Translations under genes and position numbers: made by a program
Shown: in pieces, positions 53,784 through 63,118 of the stretch
Layout: each line of letters starts with the position of its first letter
Position numbering within the stretch: the first letter of the stretch is position 1
Assembly (NCBI GenBank): GCA_023819255.1
Contig: JAMWBU010000004.1
Coordinates: forward strand, 1-64,000
Reading direction: 5' to 3'
DNA: 64,000 bases
Source: Candidatus Omnitrophota bacterium
Lineage (GTDB): Bacteria > Ratteibacteria > UBA8468 > B48-G9 > DTJG01
Notes under the pieces: model-generated
Database searches by the model: none
Told to the model about the DNA's origin: nothing
What the model saw: only the letters and a program-made list of their open reading frames with translations

Positions 53784-56132
53784 GTGAGAAGATACGATTA
53801 CAGTTCTTCAGTTGAAAAAATTGCGATAAAACAATCTGGTTTTGAACCGCGTTACCAACCGGAAGAAAAAATAAGAATTCTTGAGGTGGCTGATTTTCCC
53901 AGTCTTGGAAAAATTACAGCACTGAGGTTTTTAGAATGGTGTAAGAAGAATCCCGCAGGCGTAGTTTCTTTGCCTACCGGCAAGACGCCAGAACATTTTA
54001 TATACTGGACATCTTTTATTCTTAAAAACTGGTTCGGAAAAGATGTTCAACGACTTCTTGATTCTTACGAAATTGATTCTAAGATCAGGCCAGTTATGTC
54101 TGATTTTATTTTTGTTCAGATAGATGAGTTTTTTCCAATGAATCCACGGCATGAAAATAGTTTTCTATGGTATATCAATAAATTTTATATTAAGGAATTT
54201 GGATTTGATGACAAAAAGGCACTTTTGATTGATGCGTGGACAACAGGATGCAAGCGCGGAAAAAATCTTGGGGAATTTTTTCCCGATGGCAGGATAGATC
54301 TATCATTAAGATACAGGCAACCCAGAAATAAACTCGAAGAGCTTCAACAAAAGGCAATTCAGCATATTGATGATTATGCGATGGAATATGAGCAAAAAAT
54401 CAGAGAATATGGAGGCATTGGATTTTTTCTCGGCGGCATCGGCCCGGATGGCCATATCGGTTTTAACATAAGGGGTTCAGACCATTTCAGCACAACTCGA
54501 CTTGCACCTATCAATTATGAAACAGCGGCAGCCGCAGCGACAGACCTTGGAGGAATAGAAGTTTCAAGGGAAAAAGTTGTTATGACAATCGGCATTGAAA
54601 CAATTACATTTAACAAAACGGCAACTGCGATTATTATTGCCGCCGGGGAAAGCAAAGCGCAGGTTGTCAGGGATGCAGTGACAAATGAGCCTTCAATTCT
54701 TTATCCAGCAAGCGCTCTTGGCATACTTGAAGGCGCGTGTTTTTACCTCACAACCGGAGCGACAAAACGTCTCACGCAAAGGACAATAAAAAAACTTGAG
54801 AAAGAGCCTGCTTTTTCTGAGATTGATTTGAAAAAAATTATTGTTGATGTTGCGCTTAAAAGCAACAAATCGCTTGAATCACTGGCTATTGCTGATTTTA
54901 GAAAAATCACGGAAGGAAATTTCCTTATAAAAAATGGAATTGATGTTGCCGTTGCTTCGAAGTCTGTTTCTCGTTCCTTTAAAGAAAAAATAAAGCGCGG
55001 CACAGAGACGATTGAAAACACCACGTTTTTGCACACAGGCCCACATCATGATGATATAATGCTGGGTTATATGCCATACATAATTCATCTTGTAAGAACA
55101 CCTTTGAACAATCATTATTTTGCGACTCTCACCAGTGGTTTTAGTTCTGTGACAAACTCTTATGTTGTTGAGCAAATGAAAAATCTCGAATCTTTTATTT
55201 CAACTGATGAGTGCAGACAATTACTTCAGCAAAAGTACTTCAAACCAGATGATAATAAAGCAAGGATCAGAGATGTGTATCTCTATCTTGATGGGGTTGC
55301 TGCAAATAGTGCGGATATTCAGAACCAGGCTTCTGCGAGAAGGATGATGAGAAACATTGTTTCGATAGTCAATTCGTATAAGATATCAACGATAGAAAAC
55401 AAAATTTCATGGTTTTTCAAATATTTTGCGAGCTCTTATCCTGGGAAAAAAGATATCCCGGATGTTCAACTTCTAAAAGGGATGATAAGAGAATGGGAAG
55501 AGGAACTTTTATGGGCGCATCTTGGATTTGACTGTCAGCATGTTTTTCATATGAGATTGCCTTTTTACACAGGCGACATCTTTACAAAAAAACCGCAGTT
55601 GAATCAGGACATAATGCCGATGCTGGATTTAATCGAAAAAATCAACCCTGACGTCATTACTGTAGCGATGGATCCTGAAGCAAGCGGTCCCGACACGCAT
55701 TATAAGGTTTTGCAGGCAATTGCAGAAGCCATTGGACTGTATCTGAAAAAAAATCCAGGGAAAAAGATACGGGTGTGGGGCTATAGAAATGTGTGGTACA
55801 GGTTTCATCCAGCAGAGGCAGATATTATTGTGCCTGTTTCCATGAACTCATTTGCGATTATGAGAAGCGCTTTCAATATCTGTTTTGGTTCACAGAAAAG
55901 CGCATCTTTTCCAAGTTATGAGTATGACGGACCTTTTTGCGACCTTGCTCAGAAAATTATGGCAGAACAATACGCTATGATGAAGACATGTCTGGGAAGG
56001 GAATTTTTTTATTCAAGTGAAATTCCCAGACTCAGAGCAACAAGGGGACTGGTATTTTTGAGAGAAATGGAGCCAGAAGAGTTTTTCGCTGAAGCAAGAT
56101 ATCTTAAACAATTGACTGAAAGCATAAAATGA
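53784..56132 (+). CDS. Glucosamine-6-phosphate deaminase fused to a PIG-L/LmbE deacetylase domain
   Basis: A 782-residue two-domain protein. Residues about 40-340 are NagB-type: GVVSLPTGKTPEHFIY, FVQIDEFFPM, GGIGPDGHIGFNIRGS, TTRLAP. Residues about 410-770 are PIG-L-like: LHTGPHHDDIMLGYMPYI (the metal-binding HxDD-type motif) and a terminal region containing DPEASGPDTHYKVL, with a further His/Asp set. NagB converts glucosamine 6-phosphate to fructose 6-phosphate; a PIG-L domain removes N-acetyl groups. Similar fusions exist in Bacteroidetes. The start is GTG 53784 with GAGGGG 11 bases upstream, so it is somewhat uncertain. Confidence 0.9.
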   Translation: MRRYDYSSSVEKIAIKQSGFEPRYQPEEKIRILEVADFPSLGKITALRFLEWCKKNPAGVVSLPTGKTPEHFIYWTSFILKNWFGKDVQRLLDSYEIDSKIRPVMSDFIFVQIDEFFPMNPRHENSFLWYINKFYIKEFGFDDKKALLIDAWTTGCKRGKNLGEFFPDGRIDLSLRYRQPRNKLEELQQKAIQHIDDYAMEYEQKIREYGGIGFFLGGIGPDGHIGFNIRGSDHFSTTRLAPINYETAAAAATDLGGIEVSREKVVMTIGIETITFNKTATAIIIAAGESKAQVVRDAVTNEPSILYPASALGILEGACFYLTTGATKRLTQRTIKKLEKEPAFSEIDLKKIIVDVALKSNKSLESLAIADFRKITEGNFLIKNGIDVAVASKSVSRSFKEKIKRGTETIENTTFLHTGPHHDDIMLGYMPYIIHLVRTPLNNHYFATLTSGFSSVTNSYVVEQMKNLESFISTDECRQLLQQKYFKPDDNKARIRDVYLYLDGVAANSADIQNQASARRMMRNIVSIVNSYKISTIENKISWFFKYFASSYPGKKDIPDVQLLKGMIREWEEELLWAHLGFDCQHVFHMRLPFYTGDIFTKKPQLNQDIMPMLDLIEKINPDVITVAMDPEASGPDTHYKVLQAIAEAIGLYLKKNPGKKIRVWGYRNVWYRFHPAEADIIVPVSMNSFAIMRSAFNICFGSQKSASFPSYEYDGPFCDLAQKIMAEQYAMMKTCLGREFFYSSEIPRLRATRGLVFLREMEPEEFFAEARYLKQLTESIK

Positions 56133-56142
56133 GAGGTGCGAA

Positions 56143-57537
56143 ATGTCAATACAGAGACCAGTCATTGGAATGCTTGGCGTCACCGCGAGTCTTTATAAAA
56201 AAAAGCTTCCACAATTTGTTGAGGAACTTGAAAAACAGTACAAGAATTTTGTTCAGAAATGTTTTTCGTTTGCTGACATTGTTAGTTTTCCTGTTGCTTA
56301 CGAAAGGCATATGATAGAAGAATCATATTCAAAAATGCTTCAGGCGGGCGTGGATGGCATTATTATTGTGTTTCTTTCTTACAGTCCCAGCATGATTATC
56401 GCGCCTGTTATTGAAAAAAGCCGTGTTCCGGTTCTCATATGGAACACGCAGCATCTTTTTGAGATAACTAAAAGTTTCTCAGTCAGGGATATGATAAATA
56501 ATCATGGCATGCATGGGGTTCAGGATCTCGCCTGTGTTCTTTTGAGACAGAAGTCACCATTTATAATTGTCACAGGTCATTGGACCCAGAATGACACAAT
56601 GTTATCTCTGGCGAACTGGTGCAGATGCGCTGCGGTTTATGGGGCTTTAAAGAGATTAAAGGTAGGCAGAATCGGAGGAAGATTTAAAGACATGGGCGAT
56701 TTTTCTGTGTCGGATGAAGCCATTGGAAAAAATTTCGGCGTGGATATTGTAGACATTGAAATAGCCGAGCTGGAAAATGAAGCAAAGCAAATTTCCCGGA
56801 ATGACATAGAGCAAGTACTTAAAAACGAAAAGAAGAAGTTTATTGTTGAGATTGACAGCAGCCTTCATGAAAATTTGATCTGTACGGAGATGGCGTTAAG
56901 AAACATAATTAATAGGTACGGACCGGGTGCACTGGCAATAAATTTTATGGCATTTAAAGGGGACTCTGCCTATAATTTAATGCCATTTTACGCTATTTCA
57001 AAACTTATTTCAGAGGGCATGGGATACGGAGGCGAAGGAGACGCCCTTTGCGCCATAAGCGTATGGATTCTCCATAAACTTGCTGGTCAGGCCGCATTTA
57101 CAGAGATGTTTACCACTGATTATAAAAATAATAGAATTTTTATGTCTCACATGGGCGAAAGCAACCTTTCTATGGCAAAGAACGATGCAGAAATAAAGCT
57201 TGTTAAGAAGGATATGAGCATTGTCAACCCGGGATCCTTTACAGGAATGTTTTTATTTCAACAAAAGCCGGGAACTGTTACACTCTTTAATCTTGCTCCA
57301 TGTGAAAAAGAAAAGTTTCGTTTTATTGCTGCAACAGGCCGTGTGGAAAGCAGAAAGATTTTTCCAGATATCAAAGCACCACACTTTCTGTTGAAGGTAA
57401 AAGATGATGTGAGGGATTTTTTAACATCGTACAGCCTGTATGGAGGGACACATCATCTTGCTATGGCATACGGGGATTATAATGAGCGGCTCAGGACCCT
57501 TGCCAGTATAATCGGTCTGGAATTTTTACAAATTTAA
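56143..57537 (+). CDS. L-arabinose/L-fucose isomerase-like protein
   Basis: A 464-residue protein of the arabinose/fucose isomerase superfamily. Seen: RPVIGMLGVTASLYKKKLPQ, GVDGIIIVFLSYSPSM, VPVLIWNTQHLFEI, NNHGMHGVQDLACVLLRQ, IGGRFKDMGDFSVSDE, and a C-terminal YSLYGGTHHLAMAYGDY with the terminal His of the metal site. It may isomerise an aldose to a ketose whose phosphorylation is done by the FGGY kinase three bases downstream. The exact sugar is unknown; identification is by overall pattern. Confidence 0.82.
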   Translation: MSIQRPVIGMLGVTASLYKKKLPQFVEELEKQYKNFVQKCFSFADIVSFPVAYERHMIEESYSKMLQAGVDGIIIVFLSYSPSMIIAPVIEKSRVPVLIWNTQHLFEITKSFSVRDMINNHGMHGVQDLACVLLRQKSPFIIVTGHWTQNDTMLSLANWCRCAAVYGALKRLKVGRIGGRFKDMGDFSVSDEAIGKNFGVDIVDIEIAELENEAKQISRNDIEQVLKNEKKKFIVEIDSSLHENLICTEMALRNIINRYGPGALAINFMAFKGDSAYNLMPFYAISKLISEGMGYGGEGDALCAISVWILHKLAGQAAFTEMFTTDYKNNRIFMSHMGESNLSMAKNDAEIKLVKKDMSIVNPGSFTGMFLFQQKPGTVTLFNLAPCEKEKFRFIAATGRVESRKIFPDIKAPHFLLKVKDDVRDFLTSYSLYGGTHHLAMAYGDYNERLRTLASIIGLEFLQI

Positions 57538-57540
57538 TCT

Positions 57541-58917
57541 ATGGGAAACTTTTTATCTTTTGATAGCGGTACAACCAACACCAAGGTTTTTTTGTATTCA
57601 GCAGATGGGCAGCTTTTACAGAATACTTCGATAAAAACAGGCATTTGTTTCCCCGGGCCTCTTATGGCTGAACAGGATAGTGATGACTGGATTTCTGCCA
57701 TAAGGAAAGGAATAAAGAGAATAAAACAAAAATCTGCAATAGACGGCATTTCCGGGAGTTTTCAGGGTGGAACATTTGTTTTGCTCGATAGAAATCTTGG
57801 TCCGCTCAGACCAGCGATAACCTGGCTTGATAACAGGGCAAAATATGTTGCTCAAGAGCTCATTCAAGAATTTGGGGAAGAATTTTTCTATAAGAAAACC
57901 GGATACGTACCGGGCGGGTGGTCGTGCGTTACCATTTTAAGGTGGTTGAAGAAAAACGAACCAGAGGTATTCGGAAAAGTTGCGCGAATTTCGTTTGTTG
58001 CGGATTATGTAAATCATTTTTTGACAGGCAATTTTGTTATTGATAAAACCAGCGCTGCAATTACCACGCTTTATAATCTGAAGGAAGAGAAGTGGGATTA
58101 TGAACTTCTGGAAATAGCCGGGATAAGCAAAAACATGCTTCCTGAGATAGTTGAAGCAGATACCTCAATAGGTGGAATTAATGCATTTGCTGCAAAATCA
58201 TTGGGTTTGAAATCTGGAATTCCTGTGCTTGCAGGAGGACATGACCAGTACTGTGCAAGTTTGGGCGCACGTGCTGCGGAAAAAGGCAAAATTCTTGTTT
58301 CCTGCGGAACTGCATGGGTTTTGCTTGCATCCACCACAAAACTTGTTTTTGATAGCAGAATGCGTCTTGCACCCGGTCCTCATGTCAAACAAGGTATTTA
58401 CGGACTTATGGCTGCTATGAGCAATGGCGGAGTTATATATGAATGGGGACAGAAAAATATTACGCGAAAATTCAATCTTCTTTCACATCCTTCAGGTGTT
58501 GTTGTAATACCGGATTTTAACACAGGAAACGGTGCCATTTGCGGGTTGGGTCTTTCAACAAAATCTTCAGATATAATGCGGGCAATTGTTGAAGCGCTCT
58601 GTTTTCAGGTTCGTGAGCGACTTGAAAGAATCGAAGAAATACTGCCTGAAGGAGAAAAGATAAACTGTATTGTTATGATAGGCGGAGCCGCAAAGGATAC
58701 ATCTCTTGCGCAATTGCTTTCAACCATTTCAGGGAAAACGGTTGTTGTCCCTGAAATAAGCGAAGCTGCCGGGTCAGGCGCGATGAGACTTTTCGGATCA
58801 TTATGTGAAATTGATGAAGACAGGCGCGATAGAGTTTTCTATCCTGAAGAAAAACTTTTTGATTCTTACAGTAATATGTATGCAAGTTATCTTAATTTGA
58901 AGAAAATTTTTAATTGA
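57541..58917 (+). CDS. FGGY-family carbohydrate kinase
   Basis: A 458-residue FGGY kinase. Seen: phosphate-1 motif FLSFDSGTTNTKVFLYSADG, the catalytic-domain ITWLDNRAKYVAQE, VLAGGHDQYCASLGARA, CGTAWVLLA and VMIGGAAKDTSLAQLLS. FGGY kinases include xylulo-, rhamnulo-, fuculo- and glucono-kinases. Next to an arabinose/fucose-isomerase-like gene, phosphorylation of its ketose product is most likely; gluconate is an alternative that would fill the gap in the sugar-acid block. No signal peptide. Confidence 0.88.
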   Translation: MGNFLSFDSGTTNTKVFLYSADGQLLQNTSIKTGICFPGPLMAEQDSDDWISAIRKGIKRIKQKSAIDGISGSFQGGTFVLLDRNLGPLRPAITWLDNRAKYVAQELIQEFGEEFFYKKTGYVPGGWSCVTILRWLKKNEPEVFGKVARISFVADYVNHFLTGNFVIDKTSAAITTLYNLKEEKWDYELLEIAGISKNMLPEIVEADTSIGGINAFAAKSLGLKSGIPVLAGGHDQYCASLGARAAEKGKILVSCGTAWVLLASTTKLVFDSRMRLAPGPHVKQGIYGLMAAMSNGGVIYEWGQKNITRKFNLLSHPSGVVVIPDFNTGNGAICGLGLSTKSSDIMRAIVEALCFQVRERLERIEEILPEGEKINCIVMIGGAAKDTSLAQLLSTISGKTVVVPEISEAAGSGAMRLFGSLCEIDEDRRDRVFYPEEKLFDSYSNMYASYLNLKKIFN

Positions 58918-58941
58918 GGACTTTGCGTGCATTGAAAAGCT

Positions 58942-59232
58942 TTATGACACGATTTTCTTTTCCCATTCAAGGATAAATTTCTTGAAATCTGTTCCTAATT
59001 TATAACCACCTATCTTCTTACTGGAATATATAATTCTATGGCATGGAATTGAGATGAGATGATTATTTTTACCGAGAATTTTCCCTACTTTTCTTGGACT
59101 GATGAATCCGCACTTAGCCGCAATCATTTTATAGGTTGATGTGCTTCCAAATGGAACAAGATTGACCTGTTTGAAAACAAATTTTTCTATTTTATTTTTA
59201 TCAGTCATTTTTGATAATTTGTCATATTTCAT
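58942..59232 (-). CDS. Methylated-DNA-protein cysteine methyltransferase (C-terminal domain only)
   Basis: A 96-residue MGMT C-terminal domain: [30 protein letters not shown], the active-site [10 protein letters not shown] and [11 protein letters not shown]. The Cys is present, so it is not an alkyltransferase-like (PWHR) protein. Full-length Ogt/Ada proteins have an extra N-terminal domain that is absent. It repairs O6-alkylguanine by suicidal transfer. It is on the minus strand, convergent with the FGGY kinase and divergent from hisI. Confidence 0.9.
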   Translation of the reverse strand: MKYDKLSKMTDKNKIEKFVFKQVNLVPFGSTSTYKMIAAKCGFISPRKVGKILGKNNHLISIPCHRIIYSSKKIGGYKLGTDFKKFILEWEKKIVS

Positions 59233-59247
59233 TATTTATGTTAATAT
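59219..59247 (+). promoter_or_regulatory. Possible promoter for hisI-secDF
   Basis: TTGTCA (59219-59224), a 17-base spacer and TAATAT (59242-59247) lie about 32 bases before the hisI ATG, overlapping the 5' end of the divergent MGMT gene. Confidence 0.38.
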
Positions 59248-59278
59248 TCTCTGTCAGTTTTTTCAACAAGGGTTCAGT

Positions 59279-59653
59279 ATGGAGATTCTGGAACAGTTGA
59301 AATTTAACAGCGATGGCCTTATTCCTGCCATTATTCAGGATGTTTCCGGCAGGGTGCTTATGCTTGGCTATATGAATAAGGAAAGCTTAAATAAATCCAT
59401 AGAAACAGGCCTGGTTCATTTCTGGAGCAGAAGCAGAAAAAAGCTATGGAAAAAAGGAGAAACTTCAGGGCATGTTCAGAGAATTTGTGAGATAAGGGTT
59501 GACTGCGATATGGATGCGCTTCTTTTCGTAGTTGAACAGATTTGCGCCTGTTGCCATGAAGGATATTTTTCCTGTTTCTGGAGGAAATTTGAAGACGGGG
59601 AATGGAAGGCAATCGATGAAAAAATTTTCAATCCTGAGAGGGTCTACAAATGA
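59279..59653 (+). CDS. hisI: Phosphoribosyl-AMP cyclohydrolase
   Basis: A 124-residue HisI, opening the adenine ring of phosphoribosyl-AMP in histidine synthesis. Seen: [54 protein letters not shown] and the zinc Cys set in [15 protein letters not shown]. It lacks the HisE pyrophosphatase domain. ATG 59279 follows AAGGG; longer extensions overlap MGMT. No other his gene is in the window. It overlaps secD by ATGA. Confidence 0.95.
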   Translation: MEILEQLKFNSDGLIPAIIQDVSGRVLMLGYMNKESLNKSIETGLVHFWSRSRKKLWKKGETSGHVQRICEIRVDCDMDALLFVVEQICACCHEGYFSCFWRKFEDGEWKAIDEKIFNPERVYK

Positions 59654-60975
59654 TGCGCAACCATTACATCAAAGTCGGTTTCATAGTTGCGGTTATCGCC
59701 TACTGTTTATGGCAGATTTATCCAATTGAAAAGAAGATAAAAAGAGGGCTTGATCTGCAGGGTGGAGTTCATGTTGTTCTGGAGGTGAAGGAGCCACAAG
59801 AGGTCGAAAAATCAATGTCTGATGTCACTCAGAGGGCTCTGGAAATAATAAGAAACAGGGTCGATGGACTGGGTGTAAGCGAGCCTGTAATTCAAAAAGA
59901 AGGAACAAATCGCATTATCGTTGATCTGCCCGGGGTTAAGGATGCACAGCGAGCCATTGAAATAATTGGAAAGACAGCTCTCCTTGAATTTCGTCTGGTT
60001 GAAGAAGATTCAAAAAAATTAACAGACGCATTAAGTGGAGATAGCGAAGTGCTTAAGGATTATGAAGTCCTTTATATGAGTCAAAAAGATGAAAGAAATA
60101 TCGCGAGACAAACCAGTCCTGTGCTTGTGAAAAGGCAACCTGAGCTTACAGGAGCCGGGCTCAGCGACGCATTTGTTGGGTACGGCGCTTCTGGTTTTCC
60201 TGAGGTGAATTTTGTTCTGAATAAAGAGGGAGCAGTTAAATTTGCCACCGTAACAGGCGAAAACATTAACAGAAGACTTGCCATAGTTCTTGACGGAGTG
60301 GTTAAGTCAGCGCCAGTAATCAGGGACAGGATTCCTGATGGTCGCGGTCAGATCTCAGGCGATTTCACAATGGAAGAAGCAAAAGAACTGGCGGTTGTTT
60401 TAAGAGCAGGCGCTCTTCCAGCAGAGGTAAGGGTTATTTACCAGCAGATTGTGGGTCCAACGCTCGGTAAAGAATATATCGAAAAATCAATCAGGGCTTC
60501 TATGTATGGTGTTATTGTGATTGTCATTTTTATGGTTGCATACTACTATTTCTTTGGCCTTTTAGCGAACTTTGCAATGGCAATTAACCTGTTGATTTTG
60601 CTTGCTTTTATGTCGATGTTCAAAGGCGTTTTGACTCTTCCTGGCATTGCTGGAATCGCTTTGACCTGCGGAATGGCAGTTGACGCCAATATCCTGATTT
60701 TCGAAAGAATAAGAGAAGAACTGCGGCAGGGTAAATCAGCAAAGTCTTCCATAGAGTCGGGGTATCATCGCGCCTGGTCAGCCATTCTTGATTCAAATAT
60801 TACAACAATAATCACTGGATCAATTCTTTTCTTTCTCGGAGAAGGCCCCATCAAAGGTTTTGGTTTAACCCTTTCTGTGGGTATAATTGCAAATCTTTTT
60901 ACCGCGGTTTTTGCAACAAAAGCAATAGTGGATTTTATGGTTGCCAACAGAAGCATTGAAAAGTTGAGGATATAA
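59650..60975 (+). CDS. secD: Protein translocase subunit SecD
   Basis: A 441-residue SecD, on the short side for the family. One N-terminal helix ([15 protein letters not shown]), then [37 protein letters not shown] and RIIVDLPGV, a periplasmic P1 region, and the RND-type C-terminal membrane domain with [24 protein letters not shown] and [17 protein letters not shown]. With SecF it uses the proton motive force to pull proteins across. It sits one base before secF. Confidence 0.96.
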   Translation: MMRNHYIKVGFIVAVIAYCLWQIYPIEKKIKRGLDLQGGVHVVLEVKEPQEVEKSMSDVTQRALEIIRNRVDGLGVSEPVIQKEGTNRIIVDLPGVKDAQRAIEIIGKTALLEFRLVEEDSKKLTDALSGDSEVLKDYEVLYMSQKDERNIARQTSPVLVKRQPELTGAGLSDAFVGYGASGFPEVNFVLNKEGAVKFATVTGENINRRLAIVLDGVVKSAPVIRDRIPDGRGQISGDFTMEEAKELAVVLRAGALPAEVRVIYQQIVGPTLGKEYIEKSIRASMYGVIVIVIFMVAYYYFFGLLANFAMAINLLILLAFMSMFKGVLTLPGIAGIALTCGMAVDANILIFERIREELRQGKSAKSSIESGYHRAWSAILDSNITTIITGSILFFLGEGPIKGFGLTLSVGIIANLFTAVFATKAIVDFMVANRSIEKLRI

Positions 60976-60976
60976 A

Positions 60977-61867
60977 ATGGAGCTTATAAAAAACGCAAAC
61001 ATTGATTTTCTGGGAAAAAGAAAATGGACATATATTTTTTCTTTAGTTTTGATAGTTGCCGGAATGATTGTTTTTGGGTTGCGTGGGAAGTCGAATTTTG
61101 GCGTTGATTTTGTTGGAGGAGATCTGATTCACATAAAACTCGCTTCGCAGGCATCTGTCGCTTCTATAAGGAGTCAGGTCAAAAATCTCGGCATAACCGA
61201 AGTAACTGTTCAGGAAGTTGGGATGCTGCAGGATGAATTCATAATAAAGTCTCCACCGGGAACTTCTGACAGGATTCTTGAATCTATTGAAGCGGGGTTT
61301 GGCAGGGAGAAAGTTGAGGTACTGGCAAAATCCGTGATTTCTCCTTCAATGAGCGTTACCTTGAGAAAAAGAGCCCTGACTGCGTTTTTTGTGGGGTTAA
61401 TAGGAATTTTACTCTATCTTACTATAAGATTTGAATTTCATTTTGCTGTTTGCGCGACCATCGCTATTTTTCATGATTTGCTGGTGGTGCTTGCCATACT
61501 GGCGCTTTCAAAGAAAATAATAGATGGAACGATTATTGCTGCATTGCTTACGATTGCCGGTTATTCTGTGAATGACACAATTGTGATTTTTGACAGAATC
61601 AGAGAAAATTTGAGGAAGACGCATTCTAAAAATTATTTTGAGTTGTTCAATCAGTCCATCAATGAAACCTTAAGCCGGACGATTCTAACAGTTCTCACGG
61701 TTATTTTTGTTGATATACTACTACTGATTTTTGGTGGAGAACCGCTCAAAAATTTTGCCTATACTCTTCTTTTCGGATTTTTGATAGGGACATATTCCTC
61801 TATATTTGTAGCTTCAGCAATTCTGATCGACTGGCAGAGAAAATTTGGTCTTAGATTTAAATTATGA
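60977..61867 (+). CDS. secF: Protein translocase subunit SecF
   Basis: A 296-residue SecF. Seen: FLGKRKWTYIFSLVLIVAGM, SNFGVDFVGGDLIHIKL, and membrane motifs FEFHFAVCATIAIFHDLLVV, AGYSVNDTIVIFDRIRENL and NQSINETLSRTILT. It is the partner of SecD. The end overlaps rsmD by ATGA. No YajC gene is nearby. Confidence 0.96.
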   Translation: MELIKNANIDFLGKRKWTYIFSLVLIVAGMIVFGLRGKSNFGVDFVGGDLIHIKLASQASVASIRSQVKNLGITEVTVQEVGMLQDEFIIKSPPGTSDRILESIEAGFGREKVEVLAKSVISPSMSVTLRKRALTAFFVGLIGILLYLTIRFEFHFAVCATIAIFHDLLVVLAILALSKKIIDGTIIAALLTIAGYSVNDTIVIFDRIRENLRKTHSKNYFELFNQSINETLSRTILTVLTVIFVDILLLIFGGEPLKNFAYTLLFGFLIGTYSSIFVASAILIDWQRKFGLRFKL

Positions 61868-62445
61868 AGTTGACAGGCGGTTTTTTCAAGGGCCGTGTTT
61901 TATCTTACAAAAAAACATCAGGACTGAGACCCACGCGGAGCATTGTAAGAGAAGCGATTTTTGATATGCTGGGCAGCCAGGTCAAGGGAAGTAATGTGCT
62001 TGAACTTTTTGCAGGAACAGGAGCAATGGGATTTGAAGCGTTAAGCCGGGGTGCTTCGTTTGTAACATTTGTTGACAATTCAATGCAGGCAATAAGACTT
62101 CTTTTGAAGAATGCAAAACTGCTCAATCTGCGAGGAAATTTAAGAATAGTAAGAATGGGGGCAGAGTTGGCACTGAAAAAATTTGCAGATTCCGGTCACA
62201 GGTTTGATATTGTTTTTGCAGATCCACCATACGGGTTTGGTGAATCGAAATTGTTGCGAATTTTTTCAGGTACGTTTAAGATTTTGAATGATGGTGGGCT
62301 GTTTATTCTTGAAACAGGCAATGAACCTGGTGTTTACAAAAATTTGCGAATTGCGGATTTTCATCTGCTAAAGGAAAAGAAATATGGTTCAGCAAGAGTA
62401 CAGATTTATCAGAAGAAAAGAACGTCTGGCTGTGTATCCGGGTAG
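61864..62445 (+). CDS. rsmD: 16S rRNA (guanine(966)-N2)-methyltransferase RsmD
   Basis: A 193-residue SAM-dependent methyltransferase. Seen: MKLTGGFFKGRVLSYKKT, LRPTRSIVREAIFDMLGS, SAM-binding VLELFAGTGAMGFEALSRGA, and the catalytic NPPY-like FADPPYGF. It methylates G966 of 16S rRNA. The RsmD-CoaD neighbourhood is common. It overlaps coaD by 62 bases. Confidence 0.95.
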   Translation: MKLTGGFFKGRVLSYKKTSGLRPTRSIVREAIFDMLGSQVKGSNVLELFAGTGAMGFEALSRGASFVTFVDNSMQAIRLLLKNAKLLNLRGNLRIVRMGAELALKKFADSGHRFDIVFADPPYGFGESKLLRIFSGTFKILNDGGLFILETGNEPGVYKNLRIADFHLLKEKKYGSARVQIYQKKRTSGCVSG

Positions 62446-62899
62446 TTTTGATCCTGTTACCAACGGACATATTGACATTATTGAAAGAAGTTTGAAGTTC
62501 ATAGATAAGTTGATTGTGAGCGTGACTCATCATCCGACCAAGAAGCCCCTTTTTTCTTTCAAGGAAAGGATGGAAATGCTGCAAGGTGTTTTTCGAGACA
62601 GAAAGGAGATTGTAATCGAATACTTTGATGGACTTCTTGTGGATTATCTTGAAAAAAAGGGGGTTTTTCTTGTAATACGAGGTTTGAGAGCTGTTTCTGA
62701 CTTTGACTATGAATTTCAGATGGTTTTGACCAACAGAAGGATGCTTCCTCGAATCGAAACGATCTTTCTGACACCGAAAGAGGAATACCTTTATTTAAGT
62801 TCTTCTGCTGTAAAGGAAATTGCGAGATTGAACGGGCCTGTTGAGAGATTTGTGCCGGAAATTGTCGCTGAAAAATTAAGAGAAAAACATCGTTCTTGA
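62384..62899 (+). CDS. coaD: Phosphopantetheine adenylyltransferase
   Basis: A 171-residue CoaD. Seen: the HxGH-type motif in AVYPGSFDPVTNGHIDIIER, LLVDYLEKKGVFLVIRGLRA, DFDYEFQMVLTNRRM and YLSSSAVKEIARLNG. It makes dephospho-CoA. ATG 62384 has AAGGA upstream and adds a short basic N-terminus compared with the usual family start at AVYPG; a downstream GTG is an alternative. Confidence 0.95.
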   Translation: MVQQEYRFIRRKERLAVYPGSFDPVTNGHIDIIERSLKFIDKLIVSVTHHPTKKPLFSFKERMEMLQGVFRDRKEIVIEYFDGLLVDYLEKKGVFLVIRGLRAVSDFDYEFQMVLTNRRMLPRIETIFLTPKEEYLYLSSSAVKEIARLNGPVERFVPEIVAEKLREKHRS

Positions 62900-62917
62900 T
62901 TTTAACCAGGAGAGTAA

Positions 62918-63118
62918 ATGACCACTTCAAGACGACACAGCAATAGCAGGAGAGATAGCAGGAGAAAAAATAATAAGAAGGTTCTCCAGCCGGCTCTTGT
63001 GGCATGTTCCAATTGTGGAGCGATGAAACTTCCGCACAGGATATGCAGGGAATGCGGCTACTATAATGGGAAGCTCGTTGTTGCCAGGAAGGTCAAAGAA
63101 AAACAACCCGGGAAATAA
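62918..63118 (+). CDS. rpmF: Ribosomal protein L32 (zinc-ribbon form)
   Basis: A 66-residue bL32. The basic N-terminus ([18 protein letters not shown]) is followed by a zinc ribbon [20 protein letters not shown] with two CxxC pairs. CAGGAG precedes the ATG. It lies immediately upstream of plsX, as in many bacteria; the plsX ATG uses the last A of its stop codon. Confidence 0.96.
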   Translation: MTTSRRHSNSRRDSRRKNNKKVLQPALVACSNCGAMKLPHRICRECGYYNGKLVVARKVKEKQPGK

